64,000 nucleotides of DNA from an uncultured Clostridia bacterium (GCA_934182465.1 CAKPRG010000001.1:371040-435039); one strand, 5' to 3'. Numbered from the stretch's first letter, positions 19,422 to 29,838 are shown. Made by a program: numbers and translations. Notes: a model not told the origin generated them from the letters alone.

Positions 19422-20918
19422 ATGCTAAAAAACATACAAACCAAAATTATTATGGTTTTTGTGATTTTTGGAATAATTGTAACTACTGCTATTAGTACAA
19501 TGTCAATTTTTCAAATGAAGAAATGGGAAGATATTAGTATTTCAATAAATGAAGAGACTAGAACTGAAATAATTAATCAAGCTCAAAAAACAGAAAAAGT
19601 AATTTTTTATGAATCAATATTTTTCCTTTTAACATCATTAGGTTTAGGTATAATTGTTTCTAAAATTTTAATAGATCCTTTTTCAAAACTTTTAAAAAGT
19701 GCAGAAAAAATTGTTAAAGGTGAAGACATAAAAGAAAAAGATGTTGAAAAGAGCACAATTAAGCCAAGCAACAAGAGTGAAATTGATGAATTAGTAGCAG
19801 CATTAGGCTCAATGAATAAAGAACTAAAAGAAAATTTAAATGAAGTTACAAGGCAGAAAAAACAAATAGAAACTATTTTGCTTCATATGACTGATGGAAT
19901 TATAGCTTTTAATATTGAAGGTAATATTATTCATATTAACCATGCTGCAAAAACACTGCTAAATGTTAAAGATGAAGAAAATTTTGAAGAAATATTTGAA
20001 AGATTTCATGTAGATATAAATATGGAAAAAATTATATATTTGGAAAATTGGACTTCATCAGAGAAAAAAATTAGTGTAAATGAAAAAACTATAAATTTAT
20101 TTTTTGCACCATTTAAAAATGAAAATGATAGACCAGCAGGTGTAATAGTTGTAATTCAAGATATTACAGAACATGTAAAACTAGATAGTATGAGAAAAGA
20201 ATTTGTTGCAGATGTATCACATGAATTAAAAACGCCAATAACATCTATAATGGGTTATGCAGATACTATTTTAGAAAATGAATTAGACCAAGAAACACAA
20301 AAAAACTTTTTAAAAAGAATATCATCAGAAGCACAAAGAATGTCAAATTTAGTTTATGATTTATTAACTTTATCTAGATATGACAATTCAAAGATTAAAT
20401 TAGAAAAAACAGAATTTGACTTAGGAGAATTAGTAAAGTATACTTTTGATGGTTTAAAATTAGAAATGGATAAAAAAGCAATTGTTGGAGAATGTTTTGT
20501 TACTTCAAACGTTCCACCTGTATATGCAGATAAAAGTGGAATACAAAGAGTAATAATAAATATACTAACAAATGCTATCAAATATACTAAAGAAAATGGA
20601 ACAATCAAAACATATGTTGGATTTGTATATAATGATGCATATATAAAAATAATAGATACAGGTATAGGAATATCAAAAGAAGATTTAAATAGAATTTTTG
20701 AAAGATTTTATAGAGTAGACAAATCTAGAACTAGAGAAATGGGTGGTACTGGACTTGGATTATCTATAGCAAAAGAAATTCTAGATAAAAATGATGGTAG
20801 AATTGATATAAAAAGTGAACTTGGAAAAGGAACAGAAGTTGTTATTCGAATACCAACAAAACAAGGACTAGAAAAATATAATAAAGAAGAAAGTGAAAAA
20901 GAAACAAAAGAGAATTAG
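19422..20918 (+). CDS. Sensor histidine kinase, WalK/PhoR-like
   Basis: 498 aa. Two membrane segments (~9-29 and ~62-84) bracket only ~30 extracellular residues, so a large ligand domain is absent. Then a HAMP region (~85-140), a PAS domain (~150-255; MTDGIIAFN), HisKA with ADVSHELKTPITS (phospho-acceptor His) and an HATPase domain with N box NILTNAIKYT, DTGIGISKED, FERFYRVDKSR and GGTGLGLSIAKEIL. It should phosphorylate the regulator encoded just upstream. The gene heads a tightly spaced run of five genes (kinase, acidic membrane protein, signal peptidase, holB, ricT). Confidence 0.9.
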   Translation: MLKNIQTKIIMVFVIFGIIVTTAISTMSIFQMKKWEDISISINEETRTEIINQAQKTEKVIFYESIFFLLTSLGLGIIVSKILIDPFSKLLKSAEKIVKGEDIKEKDVEKSTIKPSNKSEIDELVAALGSMNKELKENLNEVTRQKKQIETILLHMTDGIIAFNIEGNIIHINHAAKTLLNVKDEENFEEIFERFHVDINMEKIIYLENWTSSEKKISVNEKTINLFFAPFKNENDRPAGVIVVIQDITEHVKLDSMRKEFVADVSHELKTPITSIMGYADTILENELDQETQKNFLKRISSEAQRMSNLVYDLLTLSRYDNSKIKLEKTEFDLGELVKYTFDGLKLEMDKKAIVGECFVTSNVPPVYADKSGIQRVIINILTNAIKYTKENGTIKTYVGFVYNDAYIKIIDTGIGISKEDLNRIFERFYRVDKSRTREMGGTGLGLSIAKEILDKNDGRIDIKSELGKGTEVVIRIPTKQGLEKYNKEESEKETKEN

Positions 20919-20930
20919 TGGAGGGATATT

Positions 20931-22073
20931 ATGAAAGATAAAAATGGAAAGAAGATACTAGCGGGATTAACAAGTGCATTTATATTTTTTGGAAAGAATG
21001 TTTATGCAACTTCTAGCACAAGCAGTACAGCTTCATCAAGTGGTAAAATAGGATTGTTATTTGGTGTAGTATTAGTTGCTGCAGTATTGGGATTAGGTTA
21101 TAAAATGGATAAAAATTCAGAAAATAAATCTGATGAACCCAAAGAACCTAAAATGCCAAAAGCAAAAAAAGAGAAAGCTGACAAGAAAAAGAAAAATAAA
21201 ATTAAAGAAAAAAATAATATCGATGAAACTGAAGAAAACAAAATTGTAGACAATGACATGCCTTATGAAGCTGAACAAAATGAAAAATATGTACCAGAAA
21301 AAGTGGAAATGTCTGATATAAATGAAAATACAGAATATGAAGATGATGATAGTTTGTATTCAGCTTTCAATGCTTCAAGTTCAGTAGAAAATGAACCAGA
21401 AAAGAAAGATTTTGATTCTACAATGGTATTTAATATGAATCAAGAAAATAACTCAACAGCACCTGTAAATGAAGTAAAAGATGAAGAACCAGAAAATGAA
21501 GAATATGAAATAGGAGATTTAAATCAAAAAATTGACGAATTAGATGACTTAGATGATATTGATGATGATTTAGTAAATAAAAAATTAAATGAATTTGAAA
21601 AATCAAATGAAGATGTTGAAAATCCAGAAGAATTTTTAAATAGTTTAAAAAAATACGAAAAAAATGCAGATGACTTTGCTGGATTTTCAGTTGCACCAGA
21701 AGAAAATAATGAAGACGAAGAAGTATCATCATTTTCTTTTGGAAATACAGAAAATATAGAAGATTCTGAAAAATCAAGTTCAAAACATAAAAAGTATACA
21801 AGAAAAAAAGCTAAAAAAACACAAACAATAGAAAATCCAACACCAACATTTGAAACAATAGAATCAAAAGAAGAAAGCAACACAAGTGAAAAAGATGAAA
21901 CTGAAGAATTTTCTTTTAGCAAACCAGAAGAAAAGTCTAAAGATGTAAATGAAACATCAGGAGTTGATTATGGATTTTTAAATCAAATGGAACAAAACTT
22001 AATGAAAAATCAAGAAGAAAGAATGAAAAAGAATACAACAGAAAAGAAATCTCGTACAAAGAAAAAAGAATAA
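20931..22073 (+). CDS. Acidic low-complexity membrane protein, unknown function
   Basis: 380 aa. An N-terminal hydrophobic stretch (~8-25) ending in VYATSSTSS looks like a signal peptide, followed by a second membrane segment (~38-56; LLFGVVLVAAVLGLGY). The rest is extremely charged: a Lys-rich patch (~66-95), then a long Glu/Asp/Asn-rich tail broken by a basic patch (HKKYTRKKAKK) and ending in KKSRTKKKE. No domain is recognised; it is probably disordered. GGAGG lies 7 bases before the ATG and 12 bases separate it from the kinase gene, so a link to that signalling pair is possible. Confidence 0.6.
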   Translation: MKDKNGKKILAGLTSAFIFFGKNVYATSSTSSTASSSGKIGLLFGVVLVAAVLGLGYKMDKNSENKSDEPKEPKMPKAKKEKADKKKKNKIKEKNNIDETEENKIVDNDMPYEAEQNEKYVPEKVEMSDINENTEYEDDDSLYSAFNASSSVENEPEKKDFDSTMVFNMNQENNSTAPVNEVKDEEPENEEYEIGDLNQKIDELDDLDDIDDDLVNKKLNEFEKSNEDVENPEEFLNSLKKYEKNADDFAGFSVAPEENNEDEEVSSFSFGNTENIEDSEKSSSKHKKYTRKKAKKTQTIENPTPTFETIESKEESNTSEKDETEEFSFSKPEEKSKDVNETSGVDYGFLNQMEQNLMKNQEERMKKNTTEKKSRTKKKE

Positions 22074-22099
22074 AATTCACAATTGAAAGGAATTTCTAA

Positions 22100-22729
22100 A
22101 TGAATAGTAATATCAAAAATGTATTAGAATGGGTATATTGTATAGTAATAGCATTTGTTTTAGCATTGCTATTTAGGTACTTTATAGGTACACCTACAAT
22201 AGTTAGACAAAGAAGTATGTATCCAACATTACAGGAAAATCAAAGATTGGTTTTGAATAGAACTTTTAGATTTGGAAATAGCTTACCTAAAAAAGGCCAA
22301 ATAATTACATTTGAGGCACCAACAAGAAGCTATGAAGCATGGGAAGTTGATCAATCTAATCCAGTTGCCATATACAATAATGAGCCTCAAGGAATATTTA
22401 ACAAATTTGTATATCATGTTTTAGAACTAACAAAAAGAAGTTATATAAAAAGAGTAATTGGATTACCAGGAGATCATGTTAAAATTGAAAATGGATCAGT
22501 TTATATAAATGGAGAACTACTTGAAGAAGAATATTTGCAACCAGATGTTGTTACAGAATCAGAAATATTTAATGATTTTATAGTTCCAGAAGGTTATGTT
22601 TTTGCAATGGGTGACAATAGAACAAAAAGTACAGATTGTAGAAGTTTTGGCTGTATACCAGCAGACAAAATAGAAGGAATTGTAATATTCAGATTTTGGC
22701 CATTTAATGTATTTGGAAAAGTAAAATAA
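22100..22729 (+). CDS. lepB: Type I signal peptidase
   Basis: 209 aa. It has one N-terminal membrane anchor (~11-30), the catalytic Ser39 in RQRSMYPTL and general-base Lys117 in YIKRVIGLPGD, then MGDNRTKSTDCRSFG, the usual box E. It cleaves signal peptides of exported proteins on the outer face of the membrane. The spacer between the Ser and Lys boxes is longer than in short Bacillus enzymes (an insertion around WEVDQSNPVAIYNNEPQ). GAAAGGAA precedes the ATG. Confidence 0.92.
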   Translation: MNSNIKNVLEWVYCIVIAFVLALLFRYFIGTPTIVRQRSMYPTLQENQRLVLNRTFRFGNSLPKKGQIITFEAPTRSYEAWEVDQSNPVAIYNNEPQGIFNKFVYHVLELTKRSYIKRVIGLPGDHVKIENGSVYINGELLEEEYLQPDVVTESEIFNDFIVPEGYVFAMGDNRTKSTDCRSFGCIPADKIEGIVIFRFWPFNVFGKVK

Positions 22730-22743
22730 AAGGAAAAATAAAA

Positions 22744-23652
22744 TTGGAAACGAGTAATATTATTGGGAATAGTGAAATAAAAGAATATTTAGCAAATTCA
22801 ATAAAAACAAATAATGTATTACATAGTTATTTATTTTTAGGAACAGAAGGAATAGGCAAGCGTAGGCTTGCCGAAAACTTTGCTAAGCAAATATTGTGCA
22901 AAGAAAATGGAGAAGAAAATTGCAAGTGTAAATCTTGTATTTGTTTTGATGGAAAAAATCATCCTGATTTTAATTATATTAATGAACAAGGTGAAGCAAT
23001 AAAAATTGAAACAATAAGAGAAGTTACAAAAAAAGTAATTGAAAAACCAATAGTATCCGAAAAAAAAGTATATATCATAAATGATTGTGAAAAAATGACT
23101 AAAGAAGCTCAAAATTGTTTGCTAAAAACGTTAGAAGAGCCACCAGAATTTGTAACCATAATATTAGTATCATCAAATGAAAATTTATTGTTAAATACAA
23201 TAAAATCTAGATGTATGAAACTGAAGTTTCAAAATATTGATGATGAAGAATTGAAAAAATTTGCATTAGAAAAATTGCAATATGAAGAAATATCTGATAA
23301 TATGTTAAAATCTTTTGGTGGCAGTATTGGAAGAGCAGAAAAGCTGAAAGAAAACAAAGAAAAATACAATGAAATAGAAAAATTTACAAAATTATTGTTA
23401 GAAAAAAATAAACCAGAGATTATGCAGATTGGAAAGATACTTTACGATAAAGAAAATATCAATGATATTTTAGATTATTTAATAGTTTGTTTATATTCAA
23501 ATGGAAAACAAAATAGAAAGTACTTAAACTGTATAGAGCTTGTAAATAAATGTATAACAAGACTTAAAGTTAATAGTAATTTTGATATGAGTATAGACTC
23601 TCTTATAATGGAAATGTGGGAGGAGTTAAATGAAAACAGTTACAGGAGTTAG
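22744..23652 (+). CDS. holB: DNA polymerase III delta' subunit
   Basis: 302 aa, starting at TTG with AAAGGAAAAATAAAA upstream. AAA+ clamp-loader fold: SYLFLGTEGIGKRRLA (P-loop), a zinc-binding Cys cluster (CKENGEENCKCKSC), DCEKMTKEAQNCLLKTLEEPP and an SRC motif in KSRCMKL. It works in the clamp loader that places the beta clamp. It overlaps the next gene, ricT, by 23 bases, as in the holB-yaaT arrangement of many Firmicutes. Confidence 0.92.
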   Translation: METSNIIGNSEIKEYLANSIKTNNVLHSYLFLGTEGIGKRRLAENFAKQILCKENGEENCKCKSCICFDGKNHPDFNYINEQGEAIKIETIREVTKKVIEKPIVSEKKVYIINDCEKMTKEAQNCLLKTLEEPPEFVTIILVSSNENLLLNTIKSRCMKLKFQNIDDEELKKFALEKLQYEEISDNMLKSFGGSIGRAEKLKENKEKYNEIEKFTKLLLEKNKPEIMQIGKILYDKENINDILDYLIVCLYSNGKQNRKYLNCIELVNKCITRLKVNSNFDMSIDSLIMEMWEELNENSYRS

Positions 23653-24550
23653 ATTTAAAAGACCAGGAAAAATATATTATTTTGATCATGGTGATTTACA
23701 ATTAGAAAAAGGAATGCATGTAATAGTAGATACAGCGATGGGAGAAGAATATGGAGAAGTTGTATTTGCTAATAAAGAAGTAGAAGATACAGAAGTAACA
23801 GAGCCATTAAAAAAAGTAATTCGTATTACAAATGAAAAAGATGAAAAGATGTTAGCTGAATTTAAAGCAAAAGAAAAAGAAGCTTTTGCTATATGTGTAG
23901 AAAAAATAAAAAAACATGAACTACCAATGAAACTTGTAGATGTAGAATATAAATTTGATGGTTCAAAGGTTATATTTTATTTTACTGCAGATGGCAGAAT
24001 TGATTTTAGAGAATTAGTTAAAGATTTAGCATCTGTATTTAGAACAAGAATAGAGCTTAGACAAATTGGTGTTAGAGATGAAGTAAAAAGAATTTGTGGA
24101 AATGGAATTTGTGGTAGAGAATTATGTTGTTGTTCATTTTTAGGAAATTTTGAAACAGTATCTATAAAAATGGCAAAAGAACAAAATATTTCATTAAATC
24201 CATCTAAGATTTCCGGAAATTGTGGAAGATTAATGTGTTGCTTAAAATATGAAGAAGAAGTATATGCAGAAAAAGCAAAAAGATTGCCTAAAATAGGTGC
24301 AATAGTAAAATCAGAAGAAGGCACAGGAGAAGTTGTATCAGTAGAGACATTAAAAGAAGTAATAAGAGTAAAATATCAAGATGGTGATGATACATTTTAC
24401 AAAAAGCATAATGTTAAAGATTTAATAGTAATAAAAGATGCTCAAGAAGATGATAGTATTGTTGCAGAAAATGAAGAAGATTTAGCTGAATTAAAGAAAT
24501 TAGAAAAATTAGAAAAGGCTGACAAGAAAAATCAAACAGATGATATATAA
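23630..24550 (+). CDS. ricT: PSP1-domain protein RicT (YaaT)
   Basis: 306 aa. The PSP1 domain carries the Cys-rich iron-sulfur binding pattern CGNGICGRELCCC and CGRLMCCLKYE. In Bacillus, RicT works with RicA and RicF as a complex that stimulates RNA maturation by RNase Y and affects sporulation, competence and biofilm formation. The C-terminal ~40 residues are acidic then Lys/Glu-rich. The GGAGG site lies inside the end of holB, so translation is coupled. Confidence 0.92.
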   Translation: MKTVTGVRFKRPGKIYYFDHGDLQLEKGMHVIVDTAMGEEYGEVVFANKEVEDTEVTEPLKKVIRITNEKDEKMLAEFKAKEKEAFAICVEKIKKHELPMKLVDVEYKFDGSKVIFYFTADGRIDFRELVKDLASVFRTRIELRQIGVRDEVKRICGNGICGRELCCCSFLGNFETVSIKMAKEQNISLNPSKISGNCGRLMCCLKYEEEVYAEKAKRLPKIGAIVKSEEGTGEVVSVETLKEVIRVKYQDGDDTFYKKHNVKDLIVIKDAQEDDSIVAENEEDLAELKKLEKLEKADKKNQTDDI

Positions 24551-24681
24551 AAAATTTTGCTAAATAATGTATGGAAATTTGATTTGTAAATTTTGCACAC
24601 GAATAAAGACTTAAATTAAAATTTTAATAATGTAAACACTATTAAAGTTTGATTTTGTCTTTAATAAAGAGGGGATAAAAA

Positions 24682-25965
24682 ATGAAAACACTAATAACAA
24701 ATGGTCTTATATTGGATATGGTTGGTGAAGAGCCAAACATAAAAAAAGCAGATATATTAATAGAAAATAATAAAATATTAAAAATTGAAAAAGATATTAC
24801 AGATGAATTTGATAAAAAAATAAATGCTAAAAATATGTTAATCATGCCTGGATTAGTAAATACACATACACATCTTGCAATGAGTATTTTTAGAGGATAC
24901 AAAGATGATAGAAAATTAATGGATTGGTTAGAAAATGCAATATTTCCAGTAGAAGATAAATTACAACCAGAAGATATATATTGGAATTCATATCTTTCTT
25001 GTTTGGAAATGATAAAATCAGGAACAACAACATGTAACGATATGTATTTTGGAATGAATAAAGTTATAGAAGCAATAGAAGCAACAGGATTAAGAGCAGT
25101 AGTTGCATGGTGCTTAACAGATGATTCTATTAGAGATAAACTTGAAAGAACTAGAGAATATGCAAAAATATACAACAATAATCCAGAAAGTAAAATTACA
25201 ATATTTACATCTCCACATGCACCATATTCATGTAATCCAGATACAATAAAATTATGTGTAGATTTAGCAAAAGAACTACATACAGGATTACATATTCATT
25301 TAGCAGAAACGCAAAATGAAGTAGTAACAATAAGAGATAGATACGATAAAACAGCTACAGAATATTTAGCAGATTTAGATGTATTTGATGTTCCAGTTAT
25401 ATTAGCACATGGAATTTATATTTCAGATAGTGATATAGAAATTTTGAAAAAACATAATATAAAAGGTGGAATATCACATAATCCAATAAGTAATTGTAAA
25501 TTATCATCTGGAATTTGTGATGTAGTAAAATTAAGAAAAAATGGAATAAATGTTGGACTTGGAACAGATGGAATAGGAAGTACAACAACATTAGATATGT
25601 TTGAAGAAATGAAAACAGCTGCATATTTACAAAAAGTAAATACAATGGAACCAACTTCAATTAAAGCTTATGATATATTAAAAATGTCTACAATAGAAGG
25701 GGCTAAAGTATTAGGATTAGAAGATAGCATAGGTACAATAGAAGAAGGAAAAAAAGCTGATCTAATCTTTATAAAAACAGACAAAATACATTTATGTCCA
25801 GAAAATGATATTTGTACAAATCTTGTTTATTCAGCAAATGGATCAGATGTAGATACAGTTATGATAGATGGAAAAATAATTATGCAAAATAGAAAAATGA
25901 TAGATATAAACGAAAGAGAAATTATGAAAAAAGTTAAAAAAATAGCAAAAAGATTGTGCAAATAA
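24682..25965 (+). CDS. mtaD: 5-methylthioadenosine/S-adenosylhomocysteine deaminase (amidohydrolase)
   Basis: 427 aa. The metal-dependent amidohydrolase fold is shown by VNTHTHLAMS, TSPHAPYSC, HLAETQNEV, LAHGIY and GLGTDGIGS, which hold the His and Asp metal and catalytic residues. The family deaminates methylthioadenosine, S-adenosylhomocysteine or adenosine-type compounds; exact substrate range cannot be read from the sequence. GAGGGG precedes the ATG. It stands alone: 131 bases from ricT and ~225 bases before the ferredoxin gene. Confidence 0.85.
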   Translation: MKTLITNGLILDMVGEEPNIKKADILIENNKILKIEKDITDEFDKKINAKNMLIMPGLVNTHTHLAMSIFRGYKDDRKLMDWLENAIFPVEDKLQPEDIYWNSYLSCLEMIKSGTTTCNDMYFGMNKVIEAIEATGLRAVVAWCLTDDSIRDKLERTREYAKIYNNNPESKITIFTSPHAPYSCNPDTIKLCVDLAKELHTGLHIHLAETQNEVVTIRDRYDKTATEYLADLDVFDVPVILAHGIYISDSDIEILKKHNIKGGISHNPISNCKLSSGICDVVKLRKNGINVGLGTDGIGSTTTLDMFEEMKTAAYLQKVNTMEPTSIKAYDILKMSTIEGAKVLGLEDSIGTIEEGKKADLIFIKTDKIHLCPENDICTNLVYSANGSDVDTVMIDGKIIMQNRKMIDINEREIMKKVKKIAKRLCK

Positions 25966-26100
25966 TAATATAGATGTTTTATTTAATAATATTTTACATA
26001 GAATTTATATAATATTGATAAAAATTTCTAAATATATAGAGAATAAAATATGCTTAAATTATTATGTTAAAAATTAACTTTAATAAAATAGAAAAAAGAC

Positions 26101-26129
26101 TTGAAAAAAATACATAAATGTTAGATAAT
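26101..26129 (+). promoter_or_regulatory. Probable promoter of ferredoxin gene
   Basis: TTGAAA (26101-26106), 17 bases, GATAAT (26124-26129), 61 bases before the start codon. The rest of 25966-26100 shows nothing recognisable. Confidence 0.5.
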
Positions 26130-26190
26130 ATAAATGTAAATTAAAACATAAATTTATATTAGATATATACAATAAAAGGAGGATACTAAA

Positions 26191-26364
26191 ATGGCTTATG
26201 TAATTTCTGATGCATGTATTAGTTGTGGAGCTTGTGCAGGTGCTTGCCCAATGAGTTGTATTTCACAAGGTGAAGATAAAATGGTAATAGACAAAAATGC
26301 TTGTATTGAATGCGGAACTTGTGCAGGAGTTTGCCCTGTAGGAGCACCAAAATTAGCAGACTAA
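26191..26364 (+). CDS. 2[4Fe-4S] ferredoxin
   Basis: 57 aa, beginning MAYVISDACISCG. Two classical CxxCxxCxxxCP clusters are visible: CISCGACAGACP and CIECGTCAGVCP, with an extra Cys at position 23. The clostridial 2[4Fe-4S] ferredoxin is the low-potential electron carrier for pyruvate oxidation, hydrogenases and related enzymes. AAAGGAGG lies 8 bases before the ATG. It is flanked by its own promoter and terminator, so monocistronic and probably highly expressed. It is easily missed because it is so short. Confidence 0.97.
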   Translation: MAYVISDACISCGACAGACPMSCISQGEDKMVIDKNACIECGTCAGVCPVGAPKLAD

Positions 26365-26391
26365 TAAAGTGTAAATTTTATAGATAAAGTA

Positions 26392-26430
26392 AAAAGAAAC
26401 TACAATATTGTAATTGTAGTTTCTTTTGTT
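26392..26430 (+). terminator. Terminator after ferredoxin gene
   Basis: Perfect 15-base arms AAAAGAAACTACAAT and ATTGTAGTTTCTTTT with a 6-base loop. Confidence 0.9.
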
Positions 26431-26502
26431 TTTTAAGCGAAAACTTATTTGACATGTGAATTTGTTAAATATATAATATTATGTATTAAGAGGTGAATTA
26501 AA

Positions 26503-27297
26503 ATGATAAATATAGATAAAGCAAAAATGGCTTTTAAAGAATATTTAAAAGACTATAATGTTAATGATGATAAAATAAAATTAAAAATAATACATACTTA
26601 CGGAGTAGTTGATGCAACAAATTACATAACAAGCAAATTAAAATTAGATGAAGAAAGTTGTAATTTAGCTAAGATTATTGCAATATTACATGATATAGGA
26701 AGATTTGAACAATTGAAGAGATACAATGATTATCACGATTCAGCAGAATTTAATCATGGTACATTTGGATGTAAAGTTTTATTCGAAGAAGGTTTAATAA
26801 GAAATTTTATAGAAGATGATAAGTATGATTATATAATTGAAAAAGCTATTGAAAATCATAATAAATATAAAATAGAAGATGGCTTAGATGAAAAAACAGA
26901 ATTGTTTGCTAAAATTATAAGAGATGCAGATAAACTAGATAATTTTAGAGTGAAAAAAGTTGAATCAATGGAAACTTTACTAAATATTTCAGAAGACCAA
27001 ATAGGTGAAGAAGAAATTTCAAAAGAAGTTTATGATGAATTTTTAGAACATAAATTAGTAGATAGAAAAAAATGTAAAAACGAAATTGATGAATGGATTT
27101 CTTATATGGCATTTATATATGATTTGAATTTTTGGCCGAGCTATTTATTTATAAAAGAAAATGATTATGTAAATAGTAATTTTAATAGAATATTTTATAC
27201 AAATGTAGATACAAAAGAAAAAATGAAAATATTAAAAGCTGATGCTAATAGATTTATATTTGAAAAACTAGAAGAAAACGAAAAAGAATTAAATTAA
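26503..27297 (+). CDS. HD-domain phosphohydrolase
   Basis: 264 aa. The HD motif is clear: IIAILHDIGRFEQL (His-Asp), HGTFGCKVLFEEG and the later RDADKLDNFRV. These ligands form the metal centre of HD-superfamily phosphohydrolases, which act on nucleotides or other phosphate esters. There is no fused regulatory domain, no membrane segment, and no (p)ppGpp synthetase domain. Substrate unknown. GAGGTG precedes the ATG; a TTGACA box at 26450 is a possible -35. Confidence 0.8.
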   Translation: MINIDKAKMAFKEYLKDYNVNDDKIKLKIIHTYGVVDATNYITSKLKLDEESCNLAKIIAILHDIGRFEQLKRYNDYHDSAEFNHGTFGCKVLFEEGLIRNFIEDDKYDYIIEKAIENHNKYKIEDGLDEKTELFAKIIRDADKLDNFRVKKVESMETLLNISEDQIGEEEISKEVYDEFLEHKLVDRKKCKNEIDEWISYMAFIYDLNFWPSYLFIKENDYVNSNFNRIFYTNVDTKEKMKILKADANRFIFEKLEENEKELN

Positions 27298-27377
27298 CAA
27301 TTGTGTTTTAAAAATATATATGAGAAAAGTGAAATTTTATTAATAATATATATGAACAAAAGATAAGGAGTAGGCCT

Positions 27378-29765
27378 ATGGAAAGTGGAAAATCAGACCA
27401 CGGAATAACTTTAGTAGCACTAGTTATTTCAATAATTGTAATGATAATGCTGGCAACAGTTAGTTTGAATATGACAATAGGTGAAAATGGAATAATTACT
27501 CAAGCACAAGATGCTAAATTAAAGCAAGAAGAAGCAGATATTGAAACAGAAGTTATGTCTGGAATTGCGAGTTTAGATACTGAATATTATCAAAAAGCAA
27601 CAGCTGACACAGGAATTACCATAGATAGTATATACAATATGTCGAGTTTGGCAAAATATGTGAATGGTAAAATAAATGGATTTAACTATAATAAAAATGG
27701 TACATCAGTTGTATATTTTACAAATACAACAGGATCATATACAGTTAAATTTGATAAAGAAGGAAATGCTAAAACATATAAAGGAATATATGTAAATAAA
27801 TATGATACTATTCAAATTTCAATGGACAAAAACGATACTATAGATTTGTCTACAGATGATGACGACATAATTTGGGTTGATGTTTCCAATAAAGTACCAT
27901 TAAATAATAATAGTTTTACTAAGAACGACAATGGAACAGTGATAATAAAAGGATTCAAAAATAAAGGAAAAGATAATGAAGAATTAGTAGCAACTGTAAT
28001 TATTAAAGATAATGGAGTACAAGGAAATGAAACAGTTGATACAAGTGATGAAAGTAATATTGTAAATCAAAAAGAAATTGGTAAAAATGGAAATAATGTA
28101 ATTGCTTATTTAGTACAAAATGAAAATGGAAAATATACATTAGATGTAAAAGGTAATGGAGCAATAGCTGATGGAATATTAGACTATTTGGGACAAGCCA
28201 ATTCTAATGATGTAGAGAAAATTGTAATAGAAGAAGGAATAACTTCGATAGGACAATTTTGTTTTGTTAACTATGTTGGAACAAAAGAAATATCAATTCC
28301 ATCTACAGTAAAAGAAATAAAGGTTTCAGCAATGCCAATAGGAAATAGCAATTTAGAAACATTATATTATAATGCGGAAGATGCTATTGTAAGTCCATTT
28401 GTTATGCAAGGTAGTAATTGTTCCACTTTTTTTTGGTGTCGCAAATTAAAAAATGTAATATTTGGAGATAATGTAAAAAAAATAGATGATAATATGTTTG
28501 CGTATGTTTCAAGTTTAGCAAATGTTTATTTTTCAAGCAGTGTGGAGGAGATTGGAGAAAGGGCCTTTTTTGATTGTATAAACTTAAAAAATATATATTT
28601 AGGAAATGGAATAAAGAAAATAGGAGCATATTCATTTGCAAGATGTTCTTCATTAGATACAATAACAATACCAGAAAATGTTACATACATCGGACAATGT
28701 GCTTTTGCTATGTGTAAAAATTTAAAAAACACAATTTATAATGCAATTGAAAGTGATTATAATGGTATTATAGATGGGGTAATTCCATTGTTTTTTGAAT
28801 CAACAGTGGAAAATATTATCATAGGAGAAAAAGTAAAAAAGATACCAAATTCAATTTTTTCTGAAACTCAAATTAAAAGTATAGAAATACCAAATTCTGT
28901 AGAAAATATTGGTGCTTTTGCTTTTTACAAATGTTCTAATTTAAGTAATGTAAACATTGGAGAAAATGTTGAAACAATAAATACACAGGCTTTTTATAAT
29001 ACAGCACTAAAAGAAGTAAAAATACCGGAAAAAGTAGGTATGATGGGATACAGTGTATTTGATGGATGTAGTAATTTAGAAAATTACAATTATAATGCTA
29101 TTAATTGTAGCTACAGTGGATTAGATAAAAATGAAGATGGAACAGTAAGTTTACGAACAATGATTCCATCAAATATCAAAAAATTTAATATAGGAAATAA
29201 TGTAAAAGTAATACCAGAAGTAATGTTAGTAGGCAATTCAAATATTACAGAGATAAATATACCAGATAATGTCGAAGAAATTGAGTTTGGAGCTTTTTGT
29301 GCTGATAAGAATGTGACTAAAGTAACATTAGGAAAAAATCTAAAAAAGATAAGTGAAAAAGCTTTCTATAATTTAGGAATTACAGAAATAACGATACCAG
29401 AAAACGTAACATATATAGAAGCTATGGCTTTTACATGTACTTATTTAACAACAGTCAATTATAATGCCATAAATGCAGAAGCAAATTCCTTTATAAATAA
29501 TAGTCTATATCCTATATTCTATACAAATGTAAATAACATAGTAATTGGTCCAAAAGTTACAAATTTGAATAGAGGGATGTTTACATCAACAAGTATAACA
29601 TCAATTACAATACCTGAAAGTGTTAATACAATAGAAAGTGAAATAGGTCCGTTTGCATTTTGCAAAAAGTTAACTGAAATTAGAATAAATAAACCAAAAG
29701 ATTCTATAAAAGGAGCACCATGGGCTTATGGAACAACTGGAATTAATGTTATATGGAAAGAATAA
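27378..29765 (+). CDS. Pilin-like N-terminus fused to BspA-type leucine-rich repeats
   Basis: 795 aa. After a short basic leader, GITLVALVISIIVMIMLATVSL resembles a type IV pilin / type II pseudopilin N-terminus but lacks Glu at position +5. NMTIGENGIITQAQDAK follows, shared with the LRR proteins at 54827 and 59490. After a beta-rich spacer (~70-240), BspA-like LRR_5 units of ~23 residues fill ~255-790, with phrases such as ITIPENVTYIG..AF and I.IGEKVKKIP. BspA-type repeats act as surface adhesins. AAGGAG precedes the ATG. A small single-TM protein gene follows 73 bases downstream, a pairing seen three times in the window. Confidence 0.85.
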   Translation: MESGKSDHGITLVALVISIIVMIMLATVSLNMTIGENGIITQAQDAKLKQEEADIETEVMSGIASLDTEYYQKATADTGITIDSIYNMSSLAKYVNGKINGFNYNKNGTSVVYFTNTTGSYTVKFDKEGNAKTYKGIYVNKYDTIQISMDKNDTIDLSTDDDDIIWVDVSNKVPLNNNSFTKNDNGTVIIKGFKNKGKDNEELVATVIIKDNGVQGNETVDTSDESNIVNQKEIGKNGNNVIAYLVQNENGKYTLDVKGNGAIADGILDYLGQANSNDVEKIVIEEGITSIGQFCFVNYVGTKEISIPSTVKEIKVSAMPIGNSNLETLYYNAEDAIVSPFVMQGSNCSTFFWCRKLKNVIFGDNVKKIDDNMFAYVSSLANVYFSSSVEEIGERAFFDCINLKNIYLGNGIKKIGAYSFARCSSLDTITIPENVTYIGQCAFAMCKNLKNTIYNAIESDYNGIIDGVIPLFFESTVENIIIGEKVKKIPNSIFSETQIKSIEIPNSVENIGAFAFYKCSNLSNVNIGENVETINTQAFYNTALKEVKIPEKVGMMGYSVFDGCSNLENYNYNAINCSYSGLDKNEDGTVSLRTMIPSNIKKFNIGNNVKVIPEVMLVGNSNITEINIPDNVEEIEFGAFCADKNVTKVTLGKNLKKISEKAFYNLGITEITIPENVTYIEAMAFTCTYLTTVNYNAINAEANSFINNSLYPIFYTNVNNIVIGPKVTNLNRGMFTSTSITSITIPESVNTIESEIGPFAFCKKLTEIRINKPKDSIKGAPWAYGTTGINVIWKE

Positions 29766-29838
29766 TAAAATTTATAAATTAGAAAACTTATAAAATAAGA
29801 CTGAAATGTTATAGTTAATAATTAAAAGGAGAAAAATT